NCBI RefSeq assembly: GCF_003254575.1
Contig: NZ_QJUA01000004.1
Coordinates: forward strand, 155,044-219,043
Source: Mycobacterium kyogaense
GTDB lineage: Bacteria; Actinomycetota; Actinomycetes; Mycobacteriales; Mycobacteriaceae
Direction: 5' to 3'
Length of the DNA stretch: 64,000 bases
Numbering within the stretch: position 1 is the first letter of the stretch; each line of letters begins with the position of its first letter. A program made the translations under genes and the position numbers. The notes under the pieces are model-generated. The model saw only the letters and a list, made by a program, of their open reading frames with translations, had not been told where the DNA came from and did no database searches. Shown piece after piece: positions 8,014 through 16,955 of this stretch.

Positions 8014-8865
8014 GTGGCATCACACGGCACGGCGCTGACGGGCAAGGTCGCTTTCATCACCGGCGGCGCTTCAGGAATCGGAGCCGCCCTGTCGGAAGCG
8101 CTGGCAGCCGCGGGTGCCGACGTGTGGATCGCGGACCGGCAGGTCGAGACCGCCGAGAACGTGGCCCAGCGTCTGCGCAGCACGGGCGCGAGCGCACACG
8201 CGGTGGCGCTCGACATCCGCGATGCCGCCGCGTTCGAGGCCGCCATCGCCGAGACCGTACGCACCAGTGGGCGCATCGACTTCTTGTTCAACAACGCCGG
8301 CATCGGAATCGGCGGCGAATTCGACGCACTCACGCTGGAGGACTGGACCGACATCATCGATGTCAATCTGCGCGGCGTCGTGCACGGCGTGCAGGCCGCC
8401 TACCCGACGATGATCGCGCAGGGCAGCGGACACATCGTCAACACGGCGTCGATGGCGGGCCTGATCACCACGTCCGCCCAGGCGGGCTACGCGGCCACCA
8501 AGCACGCCGTCGTCGCACTGTCGAAGACGTTGCGGGTCGAAGCGGCCGCGCACGGCGTGCAGGTGTCGGTGCTGTGCCCCGGTGTGGTGCGCACGCCGAT
8601 CCTGTCCGGCGGAGAGTACGGCCGCAATCGCACGCTGAGCCGGGAGAGCCTGATCAAGCTCGGTGAGACGCTTCGCCCCATCGAACCCGACCAGTTCGCC
8701 TCTGCGGCGTTACGCGGTGTGCTGCGCAACCAGGCCATCATCGTCGTACCGCGGTGGTGGAAAGCGCTGTGGTACCTGGAGCGTCTGTCGCCGACGCTGT
8801 CGATGAAGACGGCCGCAGTCGCCCTCAAGCGCACGCGCGACGTCGCCTCAGCCCCGCTGCAATAA
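8014..8865 (+). CDS. SDR-family NAD(P)-dependent oxidoreductase
   Basis: The 283-residue protein has the classical short-chain dehydrogenase layout: cofactor motif TGGASGIG (16-23), NNAG (93-96), and the catalytic Tyr159-x3-Lys163 in YAATK. It also has a C-terminal extension of about 40 residues with a hydrophobic, basic end. It starts with GTG 29 bp after the PE-PPE gene on the same strand. SDRs interconvert alcohols and ketones; the substrate is not evident. Its 3' end overlaps the convergent alkB gene by 18 bp. An alcohol-oxidising partner for AlkB is possible but unproven. Confidence 0.85.
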   Translation: MASHGTALTGKVAFITGGASGIGAALSEALAAAGADVWIADRQVETAENVAQRLRSTGASAHAVALDIRDAAAFEAAIAETVRTSGRIDFLFNNAGIGIGGEFDALTLEDWTDIIDVNLRGVVHGVQAAYPTMIAQGSGHIVNTASMAGLITTSAQAGYAATKHAVVALSKTLRVEAAAHGVQVSVLCPGVVRTPILSGGEYGRNRTLSRESLIKLGETLRPIEPDQFASAALRGVLRNQAIIVVPRWWKALWYLERLSPTLSMKTAAVALKRTRDVASAPLQ

Positions 8866-10026
8866 CCGCTGCGCGTGACGTGGCCGCAGCGCGGCCAGTC
8901 GGAGGTCGCCCCGGTAGTGGTCTCGCACCCGGCGGTCCATGACCCACCGCCACAGCGGCGGGCACAGCGCCAGCACCACCATGGCCGCATAGCCCGCCGG
9001 CAGCTGAGGGGCCTCGTCGGCATGGCAGAGCGCCTGGTAGCGGCGATGCGGGTTGGCGTGGTGGTCGGAGTGCCGCTGCAGGTGGAAGAGGAACACGTTG
9101 GAGATCACCGAGTTGCTGTTCCAGCTGTGCGACGGGCGCACCGGTTCCCAGCAGCCGTCGGGGCGGCGCTGCCGGCGCAGGCCGTAATGCTCGAGATAGT
9201 TGATGGTCTCGAGCAGGAAGACGCCGAGCAGCGCCTGACCGATCAGCCACGGCACCACCTGGACCCCGAAACCGGCGATCAGCGCGCCGAACAGCACGAC
9301 GGTCATCACCCATGCGTTGAGTACGTCGTTGTGCAGCGTCCAGACCCGGCGCCCGTGGCGGCGCAACCGCCGGCTCTCCAGCGACCAGGCCGATCGCAGG
9401 CTGCCCAGGATCGAACGCCAGTAGAACGCATAGACGTTCTCGCCGAGGCGTGCGCTCGCCGGATCGTCGGGGGTCGCCACCCGCGCGTGGTGGCCCCGGT
9501 TGTGTTCGACGAAGAAGTGGCCGTAGCCGGTCTGCGCAAGCGCGACTTTGCTGAGCCAGCGTTCCGAGCGGGCGCGCTGGTGACCCAGTTCGTGGGCGGT
9601 ATTGATCGCGACACCGCCGATCCCGCCGACGGTGAGCATCAGTCCCACCTTGTCCGGCGGCGTCATCGTCACGCCGCCACCACCGGCCCACAACCAGCAC
9701 GCCAGCATCAGCGACAGGTATTGGGCGGGAAGGTAGAGGTAGGTGGCCCACCGGTAGTAGCGGTCCTGCTCCAGGTACGCCAGCACACTGTCCGGCGGGT
9801 TCTCCGAGTCCGGTCCGACCAGGTAGTCCATCGCGGGGATGATCACCAGCATCATCGCCGGACCCGACCACCAGAACAGTCCTGAGCCGGTCAGCAAAAC
9901 GGCCGCCCACGAGGCGGGCACCAGAATCGGGATCACGATTCCGAGCAGCCAGACGTAGCGTTTGCGGTCGCGCCAGTCGCGCGGTGCTGCGGTGGATCGG
10001 GTGTGACCGGGCCGTTGGGTCGGCAT
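8848..10026 (-). CDS. alkB: Alkane 1-monooxygenase (AlkB)
   Basis: The protein of 392 residues carries the full set of diiron histidine boxes of integral-membrane alkane hydroxylases: HELGH (145-149), EHNRGHH (174-180), NYLEHYGL (276-283) and LQRHSDHH (316-323), with about six hydrophobic membrane segments. It oxidises the terminal methyl of medium-chain alkanes or fatty acyl chains, using electrons from rubredoxin and rubredoxin reductase. In most actinobacteria rubredoxin genes follow alkB directly; none is present here, so electron partners must be elsewhere. I chose the ATG with GAGGGGGAG about 10 bp upstream over in-frame ATGs at 10047 and 10104. Confidence 0.95.
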   Translation of the reverse strand: MPTQRPGHTRSTAAPRDWRDRKRYVWLLGIVIPILVPASWAAVLLTGSGLFWWSGPAMMLVIIPAMDYLVGPDSENPPDSVLAYLEQDRYYRWATYLYLPAQYLSLMLACWLWAGGGGVTMTPPDKVGLMLTVGGIGGVAINTAHELGHQRARSERWLSKVALAQTGYGHFFVEHNRGHHARVATPDDPASARLGENVYAFYWRSILGSLRSAWSLESRRLRRHGRRVWTLHNDVLNAWVMTVVLFGALIAGFGVQVVPWLIGQALLGVFLLETINYLEHYGLRRQRRPDGCWEPVRPSHSWNSNSVISNVFLFHLQRHSDHHANPHRRYQALCHADEAPQLPAGYAAMVVLALCPPLWRWVMDRRVRDHYRGDLRLAALRPRHAQRLLQRG

Positions 10027-10156
10027 CGTGCGCTTGCTCCCCCTCATCGCCGTACTGTTAGCTGATCTTCGCATCCCCACGCGTCGATCGGGTAACGCCG
10101 TCATATCATTGTTGCTCGTCAGTGGGCAATCTCGGGAGCGAAGTGAGTCGTGTCAG

Positions 10157-10189
10157 ACTGCTCACCGACCCCTTTCGAGCAGTTGCTCG
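10157..10189. promoter_or_regulatory. Overlapping inverted repeats between the peroxidase and alkB genes
   Basis: ACTGCTC (10157-10163) can pair with GAGCAGT (10177-10183), while CGAGCA (10176-10181) can pair with TGCTCG (10184-10189). The two pairings exclude each other. The site could end the peroxidase transcript or act in the alkB leader or promoter; which of these is unknown. Confidence 0.35.
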
Positions 10190-10198
10190 CTACCGAAT

Positions 10199-11812
10199 CT
10201 AGCTTGGCTGCGTGCCGTGCCGCGCCAGGCTCACCCGCGGCGCGGGCGCCTCTCCGGAAATGTTGCGCAGCACGACGTCCGACAGCGTCGTCGTCGAGTC
10301 GATCACCTCGCACCCGGCCGTGGAGAACGTTGCTTCACGGTACACGCCGGGGTCGAGCAATGGGTTGGTCAGCGCTTGGGAGAAGGCGTCCACGGCCACC
10401 ATCGCACTCATCAGCGGCGGCAGCGTGCTGCCGCGCCGGATGTCTTCGGCGAACAATCCGACGAACAGCTCGACACGGTCCATCCCGTCGGTGCCATCGG
10501 TGCCGTAGCACGCCTTCAACTGCTCGCGCATCCGCCGATCCGAGGTCAGATCGTCGATGGTTGTCAGCGCGGGGAAGCCACACAGTTCCCGGTAGGCGTT
10601 GTAGGGCTGCAGCCTGGTGTCGCGGCCGATCCTGATCGACTTCTCCTCGATGGCGAGCAGGCTCGGGTCGGTGTTGCCGAGGGCGATCGTGCTGCAGGGT
10701 TGCCGCGACGCCTCGTCGAACAGCGCCGACAGCCCGTGCTCGGTGACCGGGCGGGTGTCCCACCACATGTCGGCGAAGCGCCGCTGCTGCCCGCCGACGG
10801 TGACCTCGGTCGGCACCAGGGAGTGCCAGCGATAGAGCAGATTGAACTCGACCGACATCCAGTTCTGCCGGTACCACCTCTCTTTCGCGCCGATCCCCGG
10901 CTTCACGAACAGCGGGAACTTGATCGGCGTGATGTGGTTGATGTAGTCCTCGATGACGATGTTCAGCAGCACCACGGTCAGCGTGTTGCGGGTGGTGTCG
11001 AACACCTGGTTGTCGGTCCAGTCCGGGTGTCGCTCGCTGATCAGGCCGGCGATGCGGTTGTGCTCGCGCAGGAACAGCGTGCTCATCATCACGAAGCCGT
11101 AGTGGATGTTGCCGCGGGGGATTCCGAGCGCGAAGAGCTTCGGCGTCAGTTCATCCGGGACCCGGCCGCCACCTTCGACTTTGACGTCTCGCCCCCGGAA
11201 CTCGGTGTGCAGACCTTCGAATTCAGGCTTCACGGTGCCGTGGGGGTCGCACAGATATGGCGGGAATTCTCTGCCGCCGATGCGTTGGCTCTTCAGCCTG
11301 CCACCGGTGCCCTCGCGCAGCAGCCGGGTCACATCGGACGTCTGGCCGTAGAGCTGGCTCAGGTCGATGTCGTGCGTGGAGGTGTTTCGCTTGTCGTCGC
11401 ACGGGTCGGTGCGGAGGAATCCGTCGACGAACCATTGCGCGAAGATCGGGAAGAGCAGCGTCGACTTCGGCGACTCCGGACACTGCGTGCCAGGACGGGC
11501 GAACAGCTGCGCCACCGTGGCCGGCGTGGGTAGGTCGGCCGGGCAGCTGGGCAGCGGCGGCAGATGACGCTGGCTGAATTCGCGGTCGTGCAGCGACTCC
11601 CAGGAGATCCACTCTTGTTTCGTGCTCAACGCACCGGTTCGGGTGGGCATCGTGTAGATCAGCGAGTTGATGAGCCATCGGTTGACCAGGTTGGACACCC
11701 GCGGCCTCGCGCGCAGCGCGCGCCAGACCGGCGCGAAATTCGTGGTGGCCAGGATCCGGACACCATGCGAGACGCCGTTCTTACGCCAGAACCCGCTGGT
11801 CACGGACGTCAA
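10199..11812 (-). CDS. Cyclooxygenase-like haem peroxidase (animal-type peroxidase superfamily)
   Basis: The 537-residue protein aligns by eye along most of its length with animal prostaglandin H synthases. Matching blocks include HDIDLSQLYG (147-156), LREHNRI (248-254), EFNLLYRWHSLVP (322-334), RLQPYNAYR (400-408) and AFSQALTNP (476-484). Tyr327 and His330 correspond to the cyclooxygenase catalytic Tyr385 and the proximal haem His388 of COX-1; Ser478 falls at the aspirin-acetylated Ser530. The distal pair Gln203/His207 reads Gln126/Asp130 (FAQWFVD), so the distal histidine of the peroxidase site appears lost. Fatty-acid dioxygenase activity is therefore plausible, ordinary peroxidase activity doubtful. 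It starts at TTG (GTG at 11803 is an alternative), 31 bp after the VWA gene, and may be co-transcribed with it. Confidence 0.88.
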   Translation of the reverse strand: MTSVTSGFWRKNGVSHGVRILATTNFAPVWRALRARPRVSNLVNRWLINSLIYTMPTRTGALSTKQEWISWESLHDREFSQRHLPPLPSCPADLPTPATVAQLFARPGTQCPESPKSTLLFPIFAQWFVDGFLRTDPCDDKRNTSTHDIDLSQLYGQTSDVTRLLREGTGGRLKSQRIGGREFPPYLCDPHGTVKPEFEGLHTEFRGRDVKVEGGGRVPDELTPKLFALGIPRGNIHYGFVMMSTLFLREHNRIAGLISERHPDWTDNQVFDTTRNTLTVVLLNIVIEDYINHITPIKFPLFVKPGIGAKERWYRQNWMSVEFNLLYRWHSLVPTEVTVGGQQRRFADMWWDTRPVTEHGLSALFDEASRQPCSTIALGNTDPSLLAIEEKSIRIGRDTRLQPYNAYRELCGFPALTTIDDLTSDRRMREQLKACYGTDGTDGMDRVELFVGLFAEDIRRGSTLPPLMSAMVAVDAFSQALTNPLLDPGVYREATFSTAGCEVIDSTTTLSDVVLRNISGEAPAPRVSLARHGTQPS

Positions 11813-11843
11813 TATACGGCCAGACAGCGCGTGCGGGAGGGTC

Positions 11844-13736
11844 TCAGCCCATCATCGCAGCGATGGCCGACGCCAGTTCCGGACCCGACGAGCTGGACAG
11901 GTTCTGGTAAGTGCCGCCTGTCGTCTGGGAGACCGCCTCCCAGGTCGACCGGTCGGGGTCGTCGCCGAAATCGATCACGTTCACCGCGACGGGCGTGGCC
12001 TGATTGAACGCACCGCTGATGTACTGCCGCAGTCCGTCGGCACCCAGCGACTGGTCGGTGTGCGGGCCGGCCGTGATCACGAGGACCGAATTCTTCTGCC
12101 CCTGACGGTATTTCGCCGACGCATCGGTGTAGACCAGCCGCAGCGTGGTGAACGACACCGCACCGCCGTTCGACGGCGACTGCTCGTCGAGCGCGGCGGT
12201 CAAGGCTGCCGAGCGGGACCGGCCGTCCACCTGATCGGTCAGCGCACCCAGCGGCACTTCCGAGCGTCCGGACACCCCGTCGAACGTCCACAGCCCCACT
12301 CCGGAATCGGGGGGCAGGGCCTGCAGACGCGCCTTCAGCGCGTCCACGACGTTGCTCAGCCGGGCCTTGCCGCCCTCATCGGTGGGCATCGACTGGTCGA
12401 GCATCACCGTGACGGTCGGACTCTCGGCCGGGCTGGCCAGCGTGTCGGCGATGGTGGCGCGCAGCGCATTGTCGCCCAGGTCGACCGGCGTGCCGATCGG
12501 GCCGAAGTCCACCACGTCACTGGCCGGTGGCTGCTGTCCGTCCACCCGGAACCCGGCCTTGGCGAACTCGGCGAGCTGATCGGGCTTGCGCATGAAGCGG
12601 GCGAACTCGCTGGCCGCCGAGACCTGCTCCTGAGCCAGCCAGTCGCCGGAGAGCAACACGGTGGGGAAGTCGGCGACCGCAGTGGGTCCCGGCGGCAGCC
12701 ACGCCGCCAGCTTGGTCTTGGCGTCGGGTAGGCCGGCGGCCTTCTGGAACAGTCCCTGCTCGGTGGTCACCACGGCGTGCACCGGCGCGGTGGCCGCATT
12801 GTCGGCGCCGACGAGCGCGTCGAGCGCTGTGCCGGCGTTGGCGTCGTCGAGTTTGGGGGCCGCGGCCATCAGGGTGCTGACGGCGCCCAGTCCGGCGCTG
12901 GGCGGAGAGCCCGCGGGTGCCGATTCGGCGGCGATCGCCTCGGCGGCCAGATACGACGCGTCGCTGTCCTGGCCCAGGGGCAGGGCGAGCCGGAATCCGC
13001 CCCAGCCCTGCAGCCCCAGCCCGTCCAGGCCGGCAGGATCGGTCTGCAGACGCGGCAGCGTGCCCCAGTTCTGGTCTTTGAGCGCGTCCGCGAGTTGCGG
13101 CGAGGTGGCCAGCACGACCGGCGACGTGACGAGGGAGCGGCTGTCGCTGACGGTGCGCGGGCCGGTCTTGGCCTCCAACCGGGCTTCAGAGGCCGAGCTG
13201 GCAGGGATCCACAGGGCCGGGCGCTGGCCCAGGTCACCTGGCCAGTCCCCGGACAGGCCGTTGAACACCTGGTCGGAGTCGCCGGCGGTGACGTTGACCT
13301 TCACGCATTTGTCGCCGACGGGCTCGGCGGTGTCGTTGTACCGCTGGGCAAGCGCGGTGACGGGCTCGGTGATCGAGGGATCGACCACGACCGCAACCGC
13401 GACCTCGCCCTCGACACAGCGGGCGGCCGCCGTGTCCGACCGGCTCGACAGCGCGTCGCCGAAGAAGCGCCACAGGATCACGGCGCCGACGATGACCACC
13501 ACGCTGATCAGGGCGACGATGACGCCGACCGAGAGGCCGCGGCGACCCGGGGTGATGGCCCGGTGGCTACCGGTCCACTCACCGTTGTCCCAGCCGCCGC
13601 TGCGCTGTCCGTCGGGTCGCTGACCGTCCGGCTGCGATGCCGCATCGAAGCGTTCGGTCTGCGACTCGTCGGGCGCAGGTCCTCCGCGCCTGGTCGAATC
13701 GGAGTCGTCGGGATCGGGGAGGCTGTGTCTACCCAA
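11844..13736 (-). CDS. Membrane-anchored solute-binding/VWA-domain protein (Rv1836c-like)
   Basis: The protein (630 residues) has a polar Pro/Asp/Gln-rich cytosolic N-terminus, one membrane helix (about 68-90), an extracytoplasmic region resembling a periplasmic solute-binding domain (about 110-430) and a C-terminal von Willebrand factor A domain (about 440-630). The VWA metal motif, normally DxSxS, reads DQSMP (447-451), so only part of the metal site is kept. Position next to glcB and overall layout match M. tuberculosis Rv1836c, a conserved membrane protein of unknown function. It probably senses or scaffolds something outside the membrane. It lies 48 bp downstream of glcB and may be in its operon. 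Confidence 0.75.
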   Translation of the reverse strand: MGRHSLPDPDDSDSTRRGGPAPDESQTERFDAASQPDGQRPDGQRSGGWDNGEWTGSHRAITPGRRGLSVGVIVALISVVVIVGAVILWRFFGDALSSRSDTAAARCVEGEVAVAVVVDPSITEPVTALAQRYNDTAEPVGDKCVKVNVTAGDSDQVFNGLSGDWPGDLGQRPALWIPASSASEARLEAKTGPRTVSDSRSLVTSPVVLATSPQLADALKDQNWGTLPRLQTDPAGLDGLGLQGWGGFRLALPLGQDSDASYLAAEAIAAESAPAGSPPSAGLGAVSTLMAAAPKLDDANAGTALDALVGADNAATAPVHAVVTTEQGLFQKAAGLPDAKTKLAAWLPPGPTAVADFPTVLLSGDWLAQEQVSAASEFARFMRKPDQLAEFAKAGFRVDGQQPPASDVVDFGPIGTPVDLGDNALRATIADTLASPAESPTVTVMLDQSMPTDEGGKARLSNVVDALKARLQALPPDSGVGLWTFDGVSGRSEVPLGALTDQVDGRSRSAALTAALDEQSPSNGGAVSFTTLRLVYTDASAKYRQGQKNSVLVITAGPHTDQSLGADGLRQYISGAFNQATPVAVNVIDFGDDPDRSTWEAVSQTTGGTYQNLSSSSGPELASAIAAMMG

Positions 13737-13784
13737 TGTGGTCCTGTACCTGCCTTGCTGGTTGACCTGGTCTGTCGCGGGAGA

Positions 13785-15971
13785 TCAGTGCGCGCTGTCG
13801 GCGGCTTTAAACTCGCGCCGGCGGCGATGCAGGATCGGCTCGGTGTAGCCGTTGGGCTGCGCGCCGCCGTCCAGGATGAGTTCCTGGGCGGCCTGGAACG
13901 CGATGCTGCCCTCCGGGTCGGGTGCCATGCGCCGGAAGTCGGGGTCCTTGGCGTTCTGCTCGTCGACCACGGCGGCCATCCGGCGCAGGCTGGACTTGAC
14001 GTCGTCGGCGGTGATCACCCCGTGTCGCAGCCAGTTCGCCAGCAGCTGGCTGGAGATGCGCAGCGTGGCCCGGTCCTCCATCAGCGCGACGTCGTGGATG
14101 TCGGGCACCTTGGAGCAGCCGACGCCCGCGTCGATCCAGCGCACCACGTAGCCGAGGATGGACTGACAGTTGTTGTCCACTTCCTCGCGGATCTCGTCGG
14201 ACGCCCACGCCAGCTCCTTGGCCAGCGGCACCGTGAGCAGGTCGTCGATGCTGGAGCGGCGCTTGCCCTCCAGTTCTTTCTGCACCGCGAACACGTCGAC
14301 CGCGTGGTAGTGCATCGCGTGCAGGGTCGCCGCGGTCGGCGACGGCACCCAGGCCGTGGTCGCGCCTGCCTTCGGCTGGCCGATCTTCTGTTCGACCATG
14401 TCGGCCATCAGATCGGTCATCGCCCACATGCCCTTGCCGATCTGCGCCCGACCGGAGAGCCCGGTCTCCAGGCCGATGTCGACGTTCTGGTTCTCGTAGG
14501 CCTGGATCCACGCGGTCGACTTCATCGCGCCCTTACGGATCATCGGGCCCGCTTCCATCGACGTGTGGATCTCGTCGCCGGTGCGGTCCAGGAAGCCGGT
14601 GTTGATGAACACCACACGGTCGGCGGCGGCCTTGATGCAGGCCTTGAGGTTCAGCGTGGTGCGCCGCTCCTCGTCCATGATGCCGACCTTGATGGTGTTC
14701 TGCGGGAGGCCGAGCACGTCCTCGACCCGGCTGAACAGCTCGCAGGTGAACGCGACCTCGTCGGGTCCGTGCATCTTGGGCTTCACGATGTAGATCGAGC
14801 CGGTGCGGCTGTTGAGCAGCGGGCCGTTACCGTCGTCGTCGCGGAGGCCGTGGATCCCGATCAGGCTGGTGAACAGCGCATCCTGGATTCCCTCGGGCAC
14901 CTCCGCGCCGTCGGCATCGGTGATCGCGTCATTGGTCATCAGGTGACCGACGTTGCGCACGAACAGCAGGCTGCGGCCCGGCAGCGAGATCTCCTCGCCG
15001 TCCGGCCCGGTGAAGGTGCGGTCCTCGTTGAGCACGCGGGTGAACGTCTTGCCGCCCTTGTTGACCTCTTCGGAGAGGTCACCGCGGTTGAGGCCGAGCC
15101 AGTTGCGGTAGCCCAGCACCTTGTCGTCGGCGTCGACGGCGGCCACCGAGTCCTCGAAGTCCATGATCGTGGTGATCGCCGACTCCAGCACGACGTCCTT
15201 GATGCCGGCCTTGTCGGTGGACCCGATGGGGGAGTCGGCGTCGATGAGGATCTCGATGTGCAGGCCGTTGTTGACCAGCAGCACCGCGGTGGGGGCGTCG
15301 GGCTCGCCGAGGTAGCCGACGAACTGCGCGGGGTCCTCGAGGGCACCCTCGGCGTCGTCCAGCGTGACGGTGACGGCGCCGTCGGTGACGGCCAGTCCGG
15401 TGATGTCGGCCCAGGAGCCTTCCGCCAGCGGCGCAGCGCCGTCGAGGAACGTCCGTGCGTAGGCGATCACCTTGTCGCCACGCACCTTGTTGTACGACGT
15501 GCCGGGTTCCGCCCCGTCCTCGCTGGAGATCACATCGGTGCCGTAGAGCGCGTCGTACAGCGAGCCCCACCGGGCATTGGCGGCGTTGAGCGCGAATCGG
15601 GCGTTCAGCACCGGCACCACCAGCTGCGGGCCGGCGGTGCTGGTGATCTCGTCGTCGACGCCTGCGGTGCGGATGGTGAAGTCGGCCGGCTCGGGCTCGA
15701 GGTAGCCGATGTCGGTGAGGAACTGCTTGTATTCCTCTGCTTCGAACCCGCCGATGATGCGGGCCCGGTGCCACCGGTCGATCTGGGCCTGCAGTTCGTC
15801 GCGGCGGGCCAGCAGTTCCTGGTTCTTGGGGGTGAGGTCGGCGACCACCTTGTCCACGCCGGACCAGAACGTGTCGGGATCGATACCGGTACCCGCGAGC
15901 GCCTCGTTGGTGATGAAGTCGTACAGCACCGGGGCAACGCGCAGGTTACCCACCGTCACGCGTTCGGTCAT
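13785..15971 (-). CDS. glcB: Malate synthase G
   Basis: The protein of 728 residues has the length and sequence of monomeric malate synthase G, which condenses glyoxylate with acetyl-CoA to malate in the glyoxylate shunt. Recognisable blocks include the N-terminal [41 protein letters not shown] and MHYHAVDV near the C-terminus. It is cytosolic, needs magnesium and is central to growth on acetate and fatty acids. That fits the lipid- and alkane-linked genes nearby. The ATG start gives the normal family N-terminus. Downstream is the Rv1836c-like gene, as in M. tuberculosis. Confidence 0.97.
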   Translation of the reverse strand: MTERVTVGNLRVAPVLYDFITNEALAGTGIDPDTFWSGVDKVVADLTPKNQELLARRDELQAQIDRWHRARIIGGFEAEEYKQFLTDIGYLEPEPADFTIRTAGVDDEITSTAGPQLVVPVLNARFALNAANARWGSLYDALYGTDVISSEDGAEPGTSYNKVRGDKVIAYARTFLDGAAPLAEGSWADITGLAVTDGAVTVTLDDAEGALEDPAQFVGYLGEPDAPTAVLLVNNGLHIEILIDADSPIGSTDKAGIKDVVLESAITTIMDFEDSVAAVDADDKVLGYRNWLGLNRGDLSEEVNKGGKTFTRVLNEDRTFTGPDGEEISLPGRSLLFVRNVGHLMTNDAITDADGAEVPEGIQDALFTSLIGIHGLRDDDGNGPLLNSRTGSIYIVKPKMHGPDEVAFTCELFSRVEDVLGLPQNTIKVGIMDEERRTTLNLKACIKAAADRVVFINTGFLDRTGDEIHTSMEAGPMIRKGAMKSTAWIQAYENQNVDIGLETGLSGRAQIGKGMWAMTDLMADMVEQKIGQPKAGATTAWVPSPTAATLHAMHYHAVDVFAVQKELEGKRRSSIDDLLTVPLAKELAWASDEIREEVDNNCQSILGYVVRWIDAGVGCSKVPDIHDVALMEDRATLRISSQLLANWLRHGVITADDVKSSLRRMAAVVDEQNAKDPDFRRMAPDPEGSIAFQAAQELILDGGAQPNGYTEPILHRRRREFKAADSAH

Positions 15972-16040
15972 GATTCCTCCCTCGGCGGCATACGCACGCT
16001 GTGAGCGCGCGCTGCCTGTCGTGAAATCCGTCGATCCAGC

Positions 16041-16955
16041 TTACCCGCCGGTAATCGCCCGACCCGTCCCGGTGACGGCGGCCGCCCCGGCAAGCGCGAC
16101 GCAGGCCTCGATGAGCCGTGCCCGCAGCGGAGTGGCGCGGAGGCTGATCGCCTCCTGCTCCGCCACGTATTGCGCTCGGCCCGCTGATGTTTCGACCGTG
16201 ATCGGCGCGAAGCCGAAGTCGCGCAGATCGTACGGGCTGGCCCGCATGTCCAGCACCCGCGCATCGACGGCGAGAGCGAAACAATCCAGCAGCAGCGAGG
16301 ATTCGATCAAAGGTCCCAGCTTTGCCGCCCACTTGTAGAGGTCCATGCCGGCGTGCACGCAGCCCGGCTGTTCCTCCTCGATCTGTGTGGCGCGGGCCAG
16401 GGGACGGGCGTTGCGCGGCGCAGCCGCCGGGGTGAAGAAGCGGTAGGCGTCGAAATGGCTGCAGCGCAACGGCATCGACTCCACCACCGCATCCGTGCCT
16501 GCCGCCCCCAGGCGCAGCGGAACAGCGCCGTGGCGCACCTCGGGGGTTCGGTACACCATCGCCCACTCGTGCATGCCGAAACAGCCGAACCTCGGTGGCC
16601 GCGACGCCGTCGCCGCCAGCAGATCCGCGATGAACCTCACCGTGTCCGCTCGCGTCATCAGATGGTCATGCCCGACGGCCACCCCGGCGCCGTCGCGCTG
16701 ATAGCCGGCCCGGGTCAGGTAGGTCTCGGCGCCCGCGCCGGTCAGCACGACACCGTAGCCGGGATGCCACACGCGCAGATGCCGTGGTCGCAGCCGATAG
16801 TAGGTGAACAGGAAGTCGAACACCGGATGGGTCACCCCGGCCTGCCGACGCTCGACGTGCGGGGCGAGCAGGGCGTCGGCGCGCTCGCGATGCGCGGCGG
16901 CAACATCGCGCCAGTCGCGGCCCTGCCACATCGTCGGCGCTGCCATCGAGATCAC
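16041..16955 (-). CDS. Conserved protein, family often labelled 3-methyladenine DNA glycosylase
   Basis: About 304 residues. The sequence, with HPVFDFLFTYYRLRP and LRVWHPGYG near the N-terminus and MDLYKWAAKLGP later, belongs to an actinobacterial family that databases commonly label 3-methyladenine DNA glycosylase. I see no helix-hairpin-helix or other glycosylase motif to support that name, so the function is open. The upstream membrane-protein gene ends at a TGA that overlaps the GTG start (GTGA), suggesting translational coupling. An in-frame ATG at 16946 (MAAPTMWQGRDW) is the alternative start. It lies between glcB and the CNNM pair. Confidence 0.7.
   Translation of the reverse strand: MISMAAPTMWQGRDWRDVAAAHRERADALLAPHVERRQAGVTHPVFDFLFTYYRLRPRHLRVWHPGYGVVLTGAGAETYLTRAGYQRDGAGVAVGHDHLMTRADTVRFIADLLAATASRPPRFGCFGMHEWAMVYRTPEVRHGAVPLRLGAAGTDAVVESMPLRCSHFDAYRFFTPAAAPRNARPLARATQIEEEQPGCVHAGMDLYKWAAKLGPLIESSLLLDCFALAVDARVLDMRASPYDLRDFGFAPITVETSAGRAQYVAEQEAISLRATPLRARLIEACVALAGAAAVTGTGRAITGG

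Noticed and set aside
12777..16004. Plus-strand open frame of 1075 codons opposite glcB and the VWA gene
   Set aside because: It is antisense to two well-recognised genes, a common artefact of high-GC codon bias, and shows no domain.
13785..16040. Possible riboswitch upstream of glcB
   Set aside because: The 69-bp gap before the start is too short and has no recognisable conserved fold.
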